This document shows, in pieces, positions 14,685-23,234 of a DNA stretch of 38,807 nt. How positions within the stretch are numbered: the stretch's first letter is position 1; every line of letters starts with the position of its first letter. Source of the DNA: Marinobacter halodurans (lineage in GTDB: Bacteria; Pseudomonadota; Gammaproteobacteria; Pseudomonadales; Oleiphilaceae); NCBI RefSeq assembly GCF_004327985.1, contig NZ_SJDL01000046.1:1-38807 (forward strand). Direction: 5' to 3'. Made by a program: the position numbers and the translations under genes. The notes beneath the pieces are model-generated. The model was not told the DNA's origin, did not search any database, and worked only from the letters and a program-made list of their open reading frames with translations.

Positions 14685-15578
14685 ATGTCAGCCACCACAT
14701 CAGAGACCACCAGGGGCGTACTGTTCGGGCTGGCGGCCTACATCATGTGGGGCTGCTTCCCGTTGTTCTTCGCCCTGTTCCAGGATGTGCCGGCCTACGA
14801 AGTGCTGATCCATCGGATCATCTGGTCCAGCGTCTTCCTGGCCGGCGTGATCTGCGTGCTGCGCCGCTGGCAGCCGGTGCGGGCCGCCTTCGCCAATCCG
14901 CGCAAGCTGTGGCGGGTGCTGGGTTGCGCCATCCTGATCGCCACCAACTGGGGCATCTACATCTACGCCGTGGAAACCCGGCACGTGTTGCAGGCGAGCC
15001 TGGGCTATTTCCTGACGCCGCTGGTGAACGTCGGCCTGGGCATGCTGGTGTTGCGGGAGCGCATGGAGCGGCTGCAGGGCGTGGCCGTCGGTCTGGCCAG
15101 CATCGGCATCCTGATCCAGTTGGTGTTGCTCGGCAGCCTGCCGTGGATCACGCTGGTGCTGGCCATGACCTTCGGCACCTACGGCCTGCTGCGCAAGCAG
15201 GTGGAGCTGGACGGCCTGTCCGGCCTGTTTGTGGAAACCCTGCTGTTACTGCCGGTCGGGGTACTCGCCCTGGGCTGGCTGAGCCACCTGGAATTGTCTC
15301 ACTTCGCCGTCGCCCTGCGGCCCACGGTGCTGTTGATTGCCAGCGGTATCATCACCGCGTTGCCGCTGCTGGCGTTTGCCGGTGCCGCGCGGCGCCTGCG
15401 ACTGGCCACCGTGGGCTTCCTGATGTACATCAACCCCAGCCTTCAGTTCTTCATTGCGCTGTTCATCTTCAACGAGCCGCTGAGCGAGATCCAGCTGTTG
15501 AGTTTTGTGCTGATCTGGACGGCCCTGCTGCTGTATTCCTGGTCGTCCTGGACCTCCCATCGGACAGCGACGGCCTGA
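14685..15578 (+). CDS. rarD: EamA-family transporter, RarD-like
   Basis: The 297-residue inner-membrane protein has ten hydrophobic segments in two EamA halves. Typical RarD features are visible: GVLFGLAAYIMWGCFPLFFALFQDVPAYEVLIHRIIWS at the N-terminus and NWGIYIYAVETRHVLQASLGYFLTPLVNVGLGM in the middle. RarD was named for chloramphenicol sensitivity, but its physiological substrate is unknown. The ATG at 14685 lies 9 bases after GGGGGAG; a TTG three codons upstream is less likely. It is divergent from the GMC gene and convergent with the class V aminotransferase. Confidence 0.88.
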   Translation: MSATTSETTRGVLFGLAAYIMWGCFPLFFALFQDVPAYEVLIHRIIWSSVFLAGVICVLRRWQPVRAAFANPRKLWRVLGCAILIATNWGIYIYAVETRHVLQASLGYFLTPLVNVGLGMLVLRERMERLQGVAVGLASIGILIQLVLLGSLPWITLVLAMTFGTYGLLRKQVELDGLSGLFVETLLLLPVGVLALGWLSHLELSHFAVALRPTVLLIASGIITALPLLAFAGAARRLRLATVGFLMYINPSLQFFIALFIFNEPLSEIQLLSFVLIWTALLLYSWSSWTSHRTATA

Positions 15579-15589
15579 GCCGGGTGGCC

Positions 15590-17233
15590 TCAGGCTACAT
15601 CCTGGGGCCGTACAAACCAGCGCAGCGCCTCGGCTTCCGGTGACAGTGCCAGCGTTTCCGTATCGTCCGTTGTTGCACCGTCCTTCAGGATCGCCTCGCC
15701 GGCCACCAGATAGTCACTTAGCGGGCGCTGGTTCCGGCCTTGCGCCGCTTCGCCCGACTGACTGAAATCGATATCCGCCAAACTCTGTAGTGGCGCCCGC
15801 CCGGCGTGGTGCCGCCAGGTACCGGTTGTGCGATCGTAGCGATAGGCCGGCAGCAGGCGCCAGCCGTGTTCGGCGACCAGGGTCACGGCGCGGACCAGGT
15901 AATGGAAGGTGGCTTCGTCGATGAAGTAGTTGAAGTTCAGGCGCGTCCAGCCCGGCCGGAGCAGCGGCTCGCCGGCCACCACCTGCGCTTCGATGGCCTG
16001 GCTGGTGGCGTCGTCGATGTTCAGCAGGGTGTGGCCGTAGGGGCCGGCGCAGGCGCAGCCGCCGCGTGCCTGGATGCCGAACAGGTCGTTGAGCAGGGCA
16101 ACCACGAACCCGTAATGCAGGTGCCGCTCCCCATGACGCACCCGGAACGACACGATGGAAAGCCGCGGCACGTCCGTCGGCCCTAGGATCTCGAGGTTGT
16201 CGATGCGCTGCCAGTCAGCCAGTGCCCGTTTGAGGAAAGCCTGTTCCCGCGCTTCGATCGTGTCGGTGCCGACCGCCTGTTGCAGGCGGAACACCAGGCC
16301 GGCCCGGATGGACTCGATGATCGCAGGAGTACCGCCTTCCTCGCGCCGCTCCGGGTTGCTGACGTAGCGATGCGAGGCCGAGGTCACGTAGGACACCGTG
16401 CCGCCACCGGGTACCGCCGGCACCCGGTTGTTCAGCAGGTTCTTTTTGACGACCAGCACACCTGGCGTTCCCGGCCCGCCGATGAACTTGTGGGGCGAGA
16501 GAAAGACGGCGTCCTTGGCATGATCGCCATCTCCCTGCATGTCGATCCCTACATAGGGGCCGGCCGCGGCGTAGTCCCAGAAGGCGAGGGCACCGTGCTG
16601 CTTCAGCAGCCGGGTCACCGCCTCCACGTCGGTCCGGATGCCGGTGACGTTGGAGGCGGCCGAGAAGCTCCCGATCACCCGTGAGCGACCCGCATGGCGT
16701 TCGAGCTCCGCTTCCAGCGCCCTCAGATCCAGTTGTCCGCGCGCATCCAGGGGAATGCGGACGACGCGGGCGATCGTTTCGCGCCAGGGCAGTTCGTTGG
16801 AATGGTGTTCGTAAGGGCCGATCAGGACCACCGGGCGGTCCGATTCCGGAATGTGTTCAGACAGCCTGTGCTGCCCATCCAGGTCCGCCGGCAGGCGCAG
16901 GTTGAGGATGTCGATCAGCTTGTGGATCGCCGCCGTGGCGCCGGACCCGCAGAAAATCACGGCATCGTCCCGGGTGGCGCCGACCGCTTCGCGGATGGAC
17001 TCGCGGGCATGCTCCCGGTAGGCCGTGGTCTGGGCGCCGGTGAGGGAGGTTTCGGTATGGGTGTTGGCGTAATAGGGCATCACCCGATGCCGGATGACGG
17101 ACTCGATCATCTCCAGGGAGCGGCCGGAGGCGGTGTAGTCGGCGTAGACCAGCGGCCGCTCCCCGAAAGGCGTGGACATCAGGTGCTGCTCGCCAATCAC
17201 GGCTTCGCGGATGCGGGAAATCAGGTCGGTCAT
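15590..17233 (-). CDS. Class V aminotransferase-fold PLP enzyme (SufS/CsdA-related)
   Basis: The 547-residue cytoplasmic PLP enzyme has the Schiff-base lysine in LSPHKFIGGPGTPG. Earlier elements are the cofactor-binding FCGSGATAAIHKLI and the aspartate region ALAFWDYAAAGPYVGID, and a cysteine cluster occurs in QARGGCACAGPYGH, at the place of the active cysteine in desulfurases. It is longer than IscS/SufS (about 400 residues), the excess being an extended C-terminus. It could be a cysteine desulfurase-like or lyase enzyme acting on an amino acid. A divergent Lrp-family regulator, which typically senses amino acids, lies 147 bp away and may control it. Confidence 0.85.
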   Translation of the reverse strand: MTDLISRIREAVIGEQHLMSTPFGERPLVYADYTASGRSLEMIESVIRHRVMPYYANTHTETSLTGAQTTAYREHARESIREAVGATRDDAVIFCGSGATAAIHKLIDILNLRLPADLDGQHRLSEHIPESDRPVVLIGPYEHHSNELPWRETIARVVRIPLDARGQLDLRALEAELERHAGRSRVIGSFSAASNVTGIRTDVEAVTRLLKQHGALAFWDYAAAGPYVGIDMQGDGDHAKDAVFLSPHKFIGGPGTPGVLVVKKNLLNNRVPAVPGGGTVSYVTSASHRYVSNPERREEGGTPAIIESIRAGLVFRLQQAVGTDTIEAREQAFLKRALADWQRIDNLEILGPTDVPRLSIVSFRVRHGERHLHYGFVVALLNDLFGIQARGGCACAGPYGHTLLNIDDATSQAIEAQVVAGEPLLRPGWTRLNFNYFIDEATFHYLVRAVTLVAEHGWRLLPAYRYDRTTGTWRHHAGRAPLQSLADIDFSQSGEAAQGRNQRPLSDYLVAGEAILKDGATTDDTETLALSPEAEALRWFVRPQDVA

Positions 17234-17312
17234 GCGTTTGGCCCTGTTATCGAAAGTCTTCCCAGTTTACGGCGCAGGGCGCTGCACATTGTTCCTGATT
17301 TTGCGTTAATAT

Positions 17313-17367
17313 CGATGATCATCGAACGATCGTTTCATGTTATATAAATATTGAGGAAAAATTTTCC
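17313..17367. promoter_or_regulatory. Palindromes between the class V aminotransferase and Lrp-type regulator
   Basis: Perfect 12-bp palindrome CGATGATCATCG at 17313-17324 and, 30 bases on, GGAAAAATTTTCC (17355-17367), symmetric about a central A, lie in an AT-rich divergent region. The second is 13 bases before the regulator's ATG. Lrp/AsnC proteins bind such AT-rich dyads, often repressing their own gene, so these are candidate operators. Confidence 0.4.
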
Positions 17368-17380
17368 AGGAGGGCAGGGC

Positions 17381-17851
17381 ATGCTGGACAGACAGGATCG
17401 GCAGTTGCTCGAGTGGCTGCAGCGGGATGCGGGATTGTCCGTGGGGGAGCTGGCGGACAAGGTGGGTATGTCGAAATCCGCCTGCTGGCGGCGCATCCAG
17501 AAACTGGAGTCCAGTGGCGTCATTGACCGGCGGGTCACCCTGCTGGACCCGGAAAAGCTCAACCTGCCGCTCACGGTGTACATCTCGATCCGCACCAACC
17601 AGCACAACGACCAGTGGTCCAAACGGTTCCGGGAGGTGCTGGCGGACATTCCCGAAATCCTGGAAGTGCACCGCATGAGCGGCGACCTGGACTACCTGAT
17701 CAAGGCGGTGGTCACGGACATGCCCGGCTACGACCGTCTGTATCGCCAGATCATCCGGGCCAACCTGTCGGACGTCAGTGCCAGCTTCGTGATGGAAACC
17801 ATGAAGCACACCACGGCACTGCCGTTGACCCATCTGCCGCCGGAAGCCTGA
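17381..17851 (+). CDS. Lrp/AsnC-family transcriptional regulator
   Basis: The 156-residue regulator has an N-terminal helix-turn-helix (LDRQDRQLLEWLQRDAGLSVGELADKVGMSKSACWRRIQKLESSGVI) and a C-terminal ligand-binding RAM domain (about 65-150) with the signature ILEVHRMSGDLDYLIKAVV, where Lrp proteins bind effector amino acids. The ATG at 17381 lies 8 bases after GGAGG; an upstream in-frame ATG would interrupt this ribosome site. It is divergent from the class V aminotransferase, its probable target. A bidirectional hairpin follows. Confidence 0.93.
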   Translation: MLDRQDRQLLEWLQRDAGLSVGELADKVGMSKSACWRRIQKLESSGVIDRRVTLLDPEKLNLPLTVYISIRTNQHNDQWSKRFREVLADIPEILEVHRMSGDLDYLIKAVVTDMPGYDRLYRQIIRANLSDVSASFVMETMKHTTALPLTHLPPEA

Positions 17852-17861
17852 GCCCACAAAA

Positions 17862-17886
17862 AAGGCGCCCCGTGTGGAGGCGCCTT
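17862..17886 (-). terminator. Intrinsic terminator shared by two convergent genes
   Basis: Perfect 8-bp stem AAGGCGCC (17862-17869) / GGCGCCTT (17879-17886) with a 9-base loop. Read on the minus strand it ends in a T-run (plus-strand A's from 17858), so it is a strong terminator for the 17907-18878 gene; in the plus direction it is weaker. Confidence 0.85.
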
Positions 17887-17906
17887 CCAGGCTGGTTGCG
17901 GGTTGC

Positions 17907-18878
17907 CTATTCCGGTTTGACCGGTTCGACCATCGCGTCGTAGTTTACCGGGATGAAACGATAGCCATCGCCCGCGTCTTTCAGGTGGCCCATCCCCGGG
18001 AACGACAGGTGGGCGGATCCCACCAGCGTGCGGGATTCCACGGCGTTATCGAACGCCTTCTCGCGGGCATCGACAGCCTGTTCCGGATTGCTGTCGAACT
18101 GGATGGCGATGGACGGTTCGGCAAACTGGACCGATCCCACGTGGATCAGGTCGCCCATAAGTACCAGGCTCTGGCCTTCGCTTTCCACCCGGTAGATGCT
18201 GTGGCCCGGTGTGTGGCCGTGAGCGGGGATGGCTTCGATGCCCGCCACCAGGTCGGTCTTGCCGGTGAACGGTTTGAAGTGACGGCTTTCCACATAGGGA
18301 TTGAGGGAGGCCATCGCCTCCTTGAAGAAGTCTTTCTGGTCTTCCGGCGCGGCGTCCATCTGGTCCTGGCTCAGCCAGTAGTCGGCGCCGGCCTGTGACG
18401 CCCGTACCGTGGCGTTGGGGAAAACGGCCTTGCCATTGGCGACCAGGCCGCCCACGTGATCCGGGTGCATGTGGGTGATGTAGATCTCATCCACGTCATC
18501 CGGTGCGTAGCCCGCCGCTTCCAGGTTGCTTTCCAGCTTGCCCAGCGTCGGACCAAACAGGCTGCCGGCGCCGGTATCCACCAGTACCAGCTTGTCGCCG
18601 GTATTGATCAGGTAACCGTTTACCGACGTTTCCAGCGGGGCAGACAGGAAGTGCTCGTGCAGGACTTCCCGGACGTGATCCTCGGAGGTGTTCAGGAGCA
18701 GCTTGTCGACGGGGAGTTGAACGGTGCCGTCAGACAGGGCGGTGATTTCAAAATCGCCCAGCATGTTGCGGTAATAGCCGGGGGCCTGGGTCTTGACCAT
18801 GGGGGCATCGGCTTGTGCGGTGCCCGCTCCCAGCAGGGTGACGGCCAGCGCGAGCGCCGTATTGCGATATGGATGCAT
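17907..18878 (-). CDS. Secreted metallo-beta-lactamase-fold hydrolase
   Basis: The 323-residue protein has a signal peptide (ALALAVTLLGAGTAQA, cleavage before DAPMV). The zinc motif is THMHPDHVGG, followed by further metal ligands at AHGHTPGH, LMGDLIH, and SAHLSFPGMGHL. This architecture matches the periplasmic MBL-fold group that includes lactonases and similar hydrolases; true beta-lactamase activity is unlikely. The ATG at 18878 follows GGAGGG by 8 bases; the ATG at 18896 would place that ribosome site inside the gene. It is monocistronic, with a good terminator downstream. Confidence 0.9.
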   Translation of the reverse strand: MHPYRNTALALAVTLLGAGTAQADAPMVKTQAPGYYRNMLGDFEITALSDGTVQLPVDKLLLNTSEDHVREVLHEHFLSAPLETSVNGYLINTGDKLVLVDTGAGSLFGPTLGKLESNLEAAGYAPDDVDEIYITHMHPDHVGGLVANGKAVFPNATVRASQAGADYWLSQDQMDAAPEDQKDFFKEAMASLNPYVESRHFKPFTGKTDLVAGIEAIPAHGHTPGHSIYRVESEGQSLVLMGDLIHVGSVQFAEPSIAIQFDSNPEQAVDAREKAFDNAVESRTLVGSAHLSFPGMGHLKDAGDGYRFIPVNYDAMVEPVKPE

Positions 18879-19015
18879 TACAATTCCCTCCAACATTGTT
18901 CTGTGGAAAACAAGGCCGTTGTTCTGGGATCACGGCATCTACGTTGGTGCGTACAGGAACGGATCAGGGTGCGGAACCCTGGCGGGTGGCCGCGCCCTGG
19001 GGGTCAGGATGGAAC

Positions 19016-19213
19016 TCAGAAAACTTCGAAACCGGGGTTGCGCTTGCGCAACGCCGCAACGACCACGTCACGTGGGGTATCACTGGCAAATGCGGTCGGC
19101 AGGATGTTGCTGCCGAACAGGCTGATGATCTCGTCCGTGTGCGGTCCGCTGTGCTTGGCCATCCACAGTTCCTTGGCTGGCTTGACCTGGATAATCGATT
19201 GCGAAGTATTCAA
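19016..19213 (-). CDS. Small hypothetical protein (65 aa)
   Basis: It begins at a TTG (19213) with a strong GAGGAG six bases upstream. The sequence MNTSQSIIQVKPAKELWMAKHSGPHTDEIISLFGSNILPTAFAS..., ending RKRNPGFEVF, is hydrophilic with no membrane segment or cofactor motif. It follows the 19239-19532 membrane-protein gene at 25 bp, so the two form an operon. Function unknown. Confidence 0.6.
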   Translation of the reverse strand: MNTSQSIIQVKPAKELWMAKHSGPHTDEIISLFGSNILPTAFASDTPRDVVVAALRKRNPGFEVF

Positions 19214-19238
19214 AAGATCTCCTCTGTTTGGTTGAACG

Positions 19239-19532
19239 TCAGTGAACCTCTCTGCGTGAAGTCCTCAGGTGCCCCATGATCCAGACCAGACTGGCAAAAA
19301 GCAGCATGATACTGGTCGGCAGCAGCCACAGTTTGTGCTCGTAGGGCAGTGGCTGTCCCACCTGCTGCGCCAGATTCGGCCATATATACTGCAGGTTGAC
19401 CATGAAGAGTGCGGCGATGGACAGACAGGCTGTCGCGATGCCGACGATGACGGCCAGGCCGTCGGGATCGATGTGGCGGGTCGGGGAAGTCAGGCGATGC
19501 TCCTCCACATCCACTGCTTCGACATGTTCCAT
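19239..19532 (-). CDS. Small membrane protein (97 aa)
   Basis: Two hydrophobic helices are visible: VIVGIATACLSIAALFMVNLQY (about 29-50) and LWLLPTSIMLLFASLVWIMGH (about 68-88). The N-terminus is acidic with EHVEAVDVEEHR. GAGG lies 9 bases upstream of the ATG at 19532. I do not recognise the family. It is the first gene of a two-gene operon with the 65-aa protein downstream. Confidence 0.65.
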   Translation of the reverse strand: MEHVEAVDVEEHRLTSPTRHIDPDGLAVIVGIATACLSIAALFMVNLQYIWPNLAQQVGQPLPYEHKLWLLPTSIMLLFASLVWIMGHLRTSRREVH

Positions 19533-19715
19533 GGTTTTATCCTCTTCCGTGAGTTTCTGGTGCGCAAAAAGTCAGGTACAGAATGCTCTGGAAACCCATG
19601 CGGTTCTGAGGCAGCGACCGCATTGTTCCCTTAAATGGGGGCAATTTTTGTCATTTCAACCGTTACCCCGCAGAAAATGGTTGCGTTTATCCAGTACGCA
19701 ATCACTTTTTATCTG

Positions 19716-19747
19716 GATCACCAGGCCTGCGCGTGGCCTTGGTGATC
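19716..19747 (-). terminator. Long hairpin at the 3' end of the DUF2244 gene
   Basis: Arms GATCACCAGGCC (19716-19727) and GGCCTTGGTGATC (19735-19747) pair over 12 bp with one bulged T and a 7-base loop. The stem includes the first two bases of the gene's stop triplet. No T-run follows in the minus direction. Confidence 0.6.
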
Positions 19748-20252
19748 AGAACCAGACGCCCTGATCGGGCTGTCGCCGCTCGACGCGCAGTCCCTTACCT
19801 TCCAGGATGTTCACCAGCAGGCGGGTGTCGTCCATGTTGAGGAAGGGCGCCAGCGCAATCTCCAGCTCCTGGTGCAGCAGGAACAGCCTCGGCGGCGTCC
19901 AGGGATGCCGGGCGGCGACCAGGTGAATGCGGGTGGTACGACGCGGCAGGGTCCACTCCATTTCCTTGTGGAAAATGCCTTTTTCCAACCGCAATTGCTC
20001 CGGCGCGATCAGCAGCAGCTCCTGGCGCCGGCACTGGCGGGCGGTCAGGTAGAATCCGACGGCCAGGGCCACCAGTTCCAGCCCCGCGAAGGGCAGGATC
20101 ACCCAGGCTCCCGCCAGCCACATGCCGGTGTTGATGCTGGCCATAATAGCCAACAGTCCCAGCCAGACATGGATGTTGCCACGCCAGCTGAGGGAACGGT
20201 TGGGTGTCAGCCGCAGCTGGTCACCCTGGTCGCTCAGAAGGTGTTCCACCAT
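19746..20252 (-). CDS. DUF2244-type inner-membrane protein
   Basis: The 168-residue protein resembles the DUF2244 family: a short cytoplasmic start containing LRLTPNRSLSW, then two adjacent helices (VWLGLLAIMASINTGMWLAGAWVILPFAGLELVALAVGFYL), and then a C-terminal cytoplasmic beta-rich domain (EQLRLEKG...WTLPRRTTRIHLV...). Family members often lie near cytochrome oxidase genes, but none is present here. The ATG at 20252 has no clear ribosome site. Monocistronic with a downstream hairpin. Confidence 0.8.
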   Translation of the reverse strand: MVEHLLSDQGDQLRLTPNRSLSWRGNIHVWLGLLAIMASINTGMWLAGAWVILPFAGLELVALAVGFYLTARQCRRQELLLIAPEQLRLEKGIFHKEMEWTLPRRTTRIHLVAARHPWTPPRLFLLHQELEIALAPFLNMDDTRLLVNILEGKGLRVERRQPDQGVWF

Positions 20253-20397
20253 GGCTTCGGTCGGGCGCAGGGGCTGTCAGGGGCCATCGGGCACGAATTG
20301 TGACCGGATTGGACAGGCCCTGAAGACCAGTATAGACCAGGGATTGTTATCGGCGAGTGACAATGGTGGTTCAGGGGCATCGGGCGCTCCCTGATGA

Positions 20398-20422
20398 GCC
20401 GGTGCCGCAATCGGGCACCGGC
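20398..20422 (-). terminator. Terminator-like hairpin after the YbaK-family gene
   Basis: Perfect 9-bp stem GCCGGTGCC (20398-20406) / GGCACCGGC (20414-20422) with a 7-base loop, 12 bases downstream of the stop at 20435. Confidence 0.6.
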
Positions 20423-20434
20423 CCGAAGCGTCGA

Positions 20435-20890
20435 TCAGAAGTGCAGGACGTGAGGCCGAACAAGCCGGTCGTAGTCCTGATAACTCATGTGCATGACTTC
20501 GTCATGGCTGCCGGCGTTGAAGGCGATGTGATCGTCTTCCCGCAGGTGTTCGCTGACAAAGACATCCATATTGTAGAGATTCCCGAAAGGCGGCATGGCG
20601 CCCAGTTCGCAATCCGGGAAAGCCTTGGTGATGTCATCTTCGCTGGCCAGTTCCATGTCCAGGGTGCCCATGGCCTGCTTCAGCTCATCCAGGTGGACCT
20701 GGTCTGTGGACGGCAGGACCGTCATGAACAAGCGGTCACCGGACTTGATGACGACCGTCTTGGCAAATTCCCGGCCCCGTACGTGTGCCGACTGGGCCGT
20801 GCGGGATGAACCGATGGTCGGTTCATGCAACTGGGTGCGATAGTTCACCGCGTTGCTTTCAAGGTAGTTACGCAGTTTGTCGCTGATCAT
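20435..20890 (-). CDS. YbaK/EbsC-family aminoacyl-tRNA deacylase-like protein
   Basis: The 151-residue single-domain protein belongs to the YbaK/ProX editing family, which hydrolyses wrongly charged aminoacyl-tRNAs in trans. Visible landmarks are YRTQLHEPTIGSSRTAQSAHVRGREFAKTVVIKSGDRLFMTVLPS, with the catalytic lysine expected in AKTVVIK, and the substrate-loop motif GAMPPFGNLYNMDVFVS. The ATG at 20890 was chosen because GGAGGG lies about 8 bases before it. The amino-acid specificity is not readable from sequence. Confidence 0.88.
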   Translation of the reverse strand: MISDKLRNYLESNAVNYRTQLHEPTIGSSRTAQSAHVRGREFAKTVVIKSGDRLFMTVLPSTDQVHLDELKQAMGTLDMELASEDDITKAFPDCELGAMPPFGNLYNMDVFVSEHLREDDHIAFNAGSHDEVMHMSYQDYDRLVRPHVLHF

Positions 20891-21138
20891 GGCGTTACCC
20901 TCCTTCACCGAAGTGAACGTTCCATGACGCTCCCGCGTGGGAGACCCGGCGTACGACTCGAACCCGTCCGGGCATTCCTATTCTATCACGGACGCCGGTC
21001 GCGGTTGCGATGAGACACAAATGGAAATTGAACCGTGTGGCCGGGCATATTAAGTTCATCAGTATCCATGAACGATAGGTGCTGACGGCGCACGCTGCCC
21101 GCGGCGGGTTCAAATACTGACAGGGATCGCTGAAGACG

Positions 21139-22026
21139 ATGTCCAATCCAACCCATCAAGCCCAGAAAATGCTGTTGTTCGGCCTTTCCGGTCAGAAATC
21201 GTTTGCCATCGGCACGCTGAAAGTCCGGGAAATCATGCCGTTGCCGAAGCTCACCAAGCTGCCGCACAGCCACCCATCGGTGATCGGGACCACCACGTTT
21301 CGTGGGTCCGCCGTCCCGGTGATCGACATGGGCGCAGCCGTCGGCTACCCGCCCCTGACCCACGAAGAGCTGCAGCAAAGCTCCGTCATCGTGACCGATG
21401 TCCAGCGTAAGGAAATCGGCTTTGTCGTGCGCAGCGTGCGCCAGATCATCGAAGCCGACTGGAAACAGGTCAAGAGGCCGCCCACGGCCCTGGGCAAGCG
21501 CGCCTTCGTGACCGGGCTGCTGGACCTGGACGGCGAAGTCATCCAGTTGATGGATGTGGAGCTGCTGCTGTCGATGGTCTATCCCAGCGCGGTCGAAGTG
21601 GACGAGGTGGTGCTGACGGACGTCCAGCGGGAAACCCTGAAGTCCCTCAACATCCTGCTGGTGGACGACTCCCAGGTGGCCCGCAAGCAGTTATCCGATG
21701 TGCTCGACAGCAAGGACATTCCCTACTTCGTCACCACCAACGGCGACGAGGCCCTGCAGATCATGCTCGACACCGCTACCGAGGGGCGCCCCATCGACAT
21801 CCTGGTGAGCGATATCGAAATGCCCGGCCTGGACGGCTACGAGCTGGCCTTCCAGGTCCGCGACAACAGTTCCCTCAAGCAGCCCTACATCATCCTGCAC
21901 ACCTCGCTGAACAGCGAGATGAGCGTCAGCTACGCCAACCAGGTGGGTGCCAACGAGGCCCTGACCAAATTCGATGCCGAAGAACTGCTGCAGGCGATGC
22001 TGCGGGGTGCCGAACAGAAACCGTAA
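21139..22026 (+). CDS. cheV: Chemotaxis protein CheV (CheW-response regulator fusion)
   Basis: The 295-residue protein couples a CheW-like scaffold domain (about 8-160), which bridges chemoreceptors and CheA, to a receiver domain (about 170-292). The receiver shows the acidic pair in LLVDDSQVARKQL and the phosphorylated aspartate in LVSDIEMPGLDGYEL, with conserved threonine/serine ILHTSLNS and lysine LTKFDAEEL. Phosphorylation by CheA tunes receptor coupling during adaptation. It stands alone, away from other chemotaxis genes, as is common for cheV paralogues. An inverted repeat, GTTCAT (21054-21059) / ATGAAC (21068-21073), lies 66 bases upstream. Confidence 0.93.
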   Translation: MSNPTHQAQKMLLFGLSGQKSFAIGTLKVREIMPLPKLTKLPHSHPSVIGTTTFRGSAVPVIDMGAAVGYPPLTHEELQQSSVIVTDVQRKEIGFVVRSVRQIIEADWKQVKRPPTALGKRAFVTGLLDLDGEVIQLMDVELLLSMVYPSAVEVDEVVLTDVQRETLKSLNILLVDDSQVARKQLSDVLDSKDIPYFVTTNGDEALQIMLDTATEGRPIDILVSDIEMPGLDGYELAFQVRDNSSLKQPYIILHTSLNSEMSVSYANQVGANEALTKFDAEELLQAMLRGAEQKP

Positions 22027-22169
22027 TCAGCGAATGTGTGATGGCCATCACGGGCGGTCCGCGGACCGGGGCCGCAAAATGAAAAGTAACCGTTTGTAAG
22101 CCGGTGCGCGGGTGTGTACGTTTTGTCCAATAACAACAAAGACAACGAGACACATCAACGGGGTGGTCA

Positions 22170-23234
22170 ATGCACTGGCGTGGCCCGCTTTTCATCCTGG
22201 CCTGTGTCGGCGCGGCAGCCGGCCTGGGCTATGCGCTGTCACAGTTGCCTGACGAGGGCGGCCGGCGGCCCCTTGCGGCAGTAAATGCCGAAGCCCCATC
22301 CCAACCTCCGGCGCCTGTCGCCGGTACGCCCGCGCCAGCACAGCCTCCTGCTCCCAAGCCGGCGCCTGACGAAAACCCCATCCGCTTCATGCTGGCGCAG
22401 GTGGCCGACCAGTACGAAGAGGCATCCCGTTATCCCGCCTATTCCGTGCCCATTTCGCCCGGTCAGGCGAAAGCTTATGCCGGCAATACATACCATGCCG
22501 TCACCCTGCCGCTGGCCGACGACGGCCGCTTCACCGTCAACCTGGAAAAGTACCGTTTCACCCGCGGGGAGACGATCCTGGTGGTGGCCAACCTTGCCGG
22601 GCCGATGGTGGTCGGCCAGCGGGTTGAAGCCCGTCTGGAATCGCCGGGTGAGGGGCAGGGCAGCCAGCCGGGGACCGCCCTGAGCCGAACCCAGGACGGC
22701 TTCTACCAGGGTGAGCTGGACAGCAATCGCGAACCCGGTGAGTACCGCCTGATTGTCTCCGCCCGCGTGGATGGGCAGACCGTCCGCCACGTGTCGACCC
22801 TTTCCATCGAACCCCACCTGGGCGATTTCGCAGGCGTGGGCTCCACCCGCATCGAGAACAACAACCTGGTGATCCCGGTCGGATTCGAGCCGGACGAGGC
22901 CGGCTTCTATGCCCTGGGCGCCAACCTCTATGTGAACGGTCAGCCGGTGGCCCACCTGAGCCACGAGCAACGTCTGGATGGCTCCACGGCGAACATTGAG
23001 CTGTGGGCCCACGGCTCGGTGATGGCCGGCCACACTGGCAAGCTTCAGCTCAAGGGCCTGCAGATCCGGCGTTTGCCCGCCCGGCCGGGTGATCGGACCG
23101 ACTATGGCTTTGGTCCCGAGGACGGTTTTGAGGTCGACGCCTCGGGACTGGATCGCCTGGAAGATGTCCCCGCGAGGGAACCCGAATCAGAGCAACGGGC
23201 CGCAATATTGAGAAAGATGGCAACCGGAGCCTGA
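22170..23234 (+). CDS. Membrane-anchored or secreted protein of unknown function, upstream of the lipase
   Basis: The 354-residue protein has an N-terminal hydrophobic helix (PLFILACVGAAAGLGYALSQL), then a Pro/Ala-rich linker (about 40-70), then a beta-rich extracytoplasmic region with repeated turns such as GRFTVNLEKYRFTRGETILVVANL and REPGEYRLIVSARVDG, suggesting Ig-like folds. The layout of an anchor, Pro-rich linker and periplasmic domain recalls lipase foldases, but the domain itself is not helical and lacks foldase motifs, so it is not one. GGGGTGG precedes the ATG. It is 207 bp upstream of the lipase gene in the same direction and may act with it. Confidence 0.65.
   Translation: MHWRGPLFILACVGAAAGLGYALSQLPDEGGRRPLAAVNAEAPSQPPAPVAGTPAPAQPPAPKPAPDENPIRFMLAQVADQYEEASRYPAYSVPISPGQAKAYAGNTYHAVTLPLADDGRFTVNLEKYRFTRGETILVVANLAGPMVVGQRVEARLESPGEGQGSQPGTALSRTQDGFYQGELDSNREPGEYRLIVSARVDGQTVRHVSTLSIEPHLGDFAGVGSTRIENNNLVIPVGFEPDEAGFYALGANLYVNGQPVAHLSHEQRLDGSTANIELWAHGSVMAGHTGKLQLKGLQIRRLPARPGDRTDYGFGPEDGFEVDASGLDRLEDVPAREPESEQRAAILRKMATGA

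Noticed and set aside
22170-23234. A lipase-specific foldase (Lif)
   Set aside because: The N-terminal anchor and Pro-rich linker fit, but the main domain is beta-rich and lacks the helical foldase pattern.
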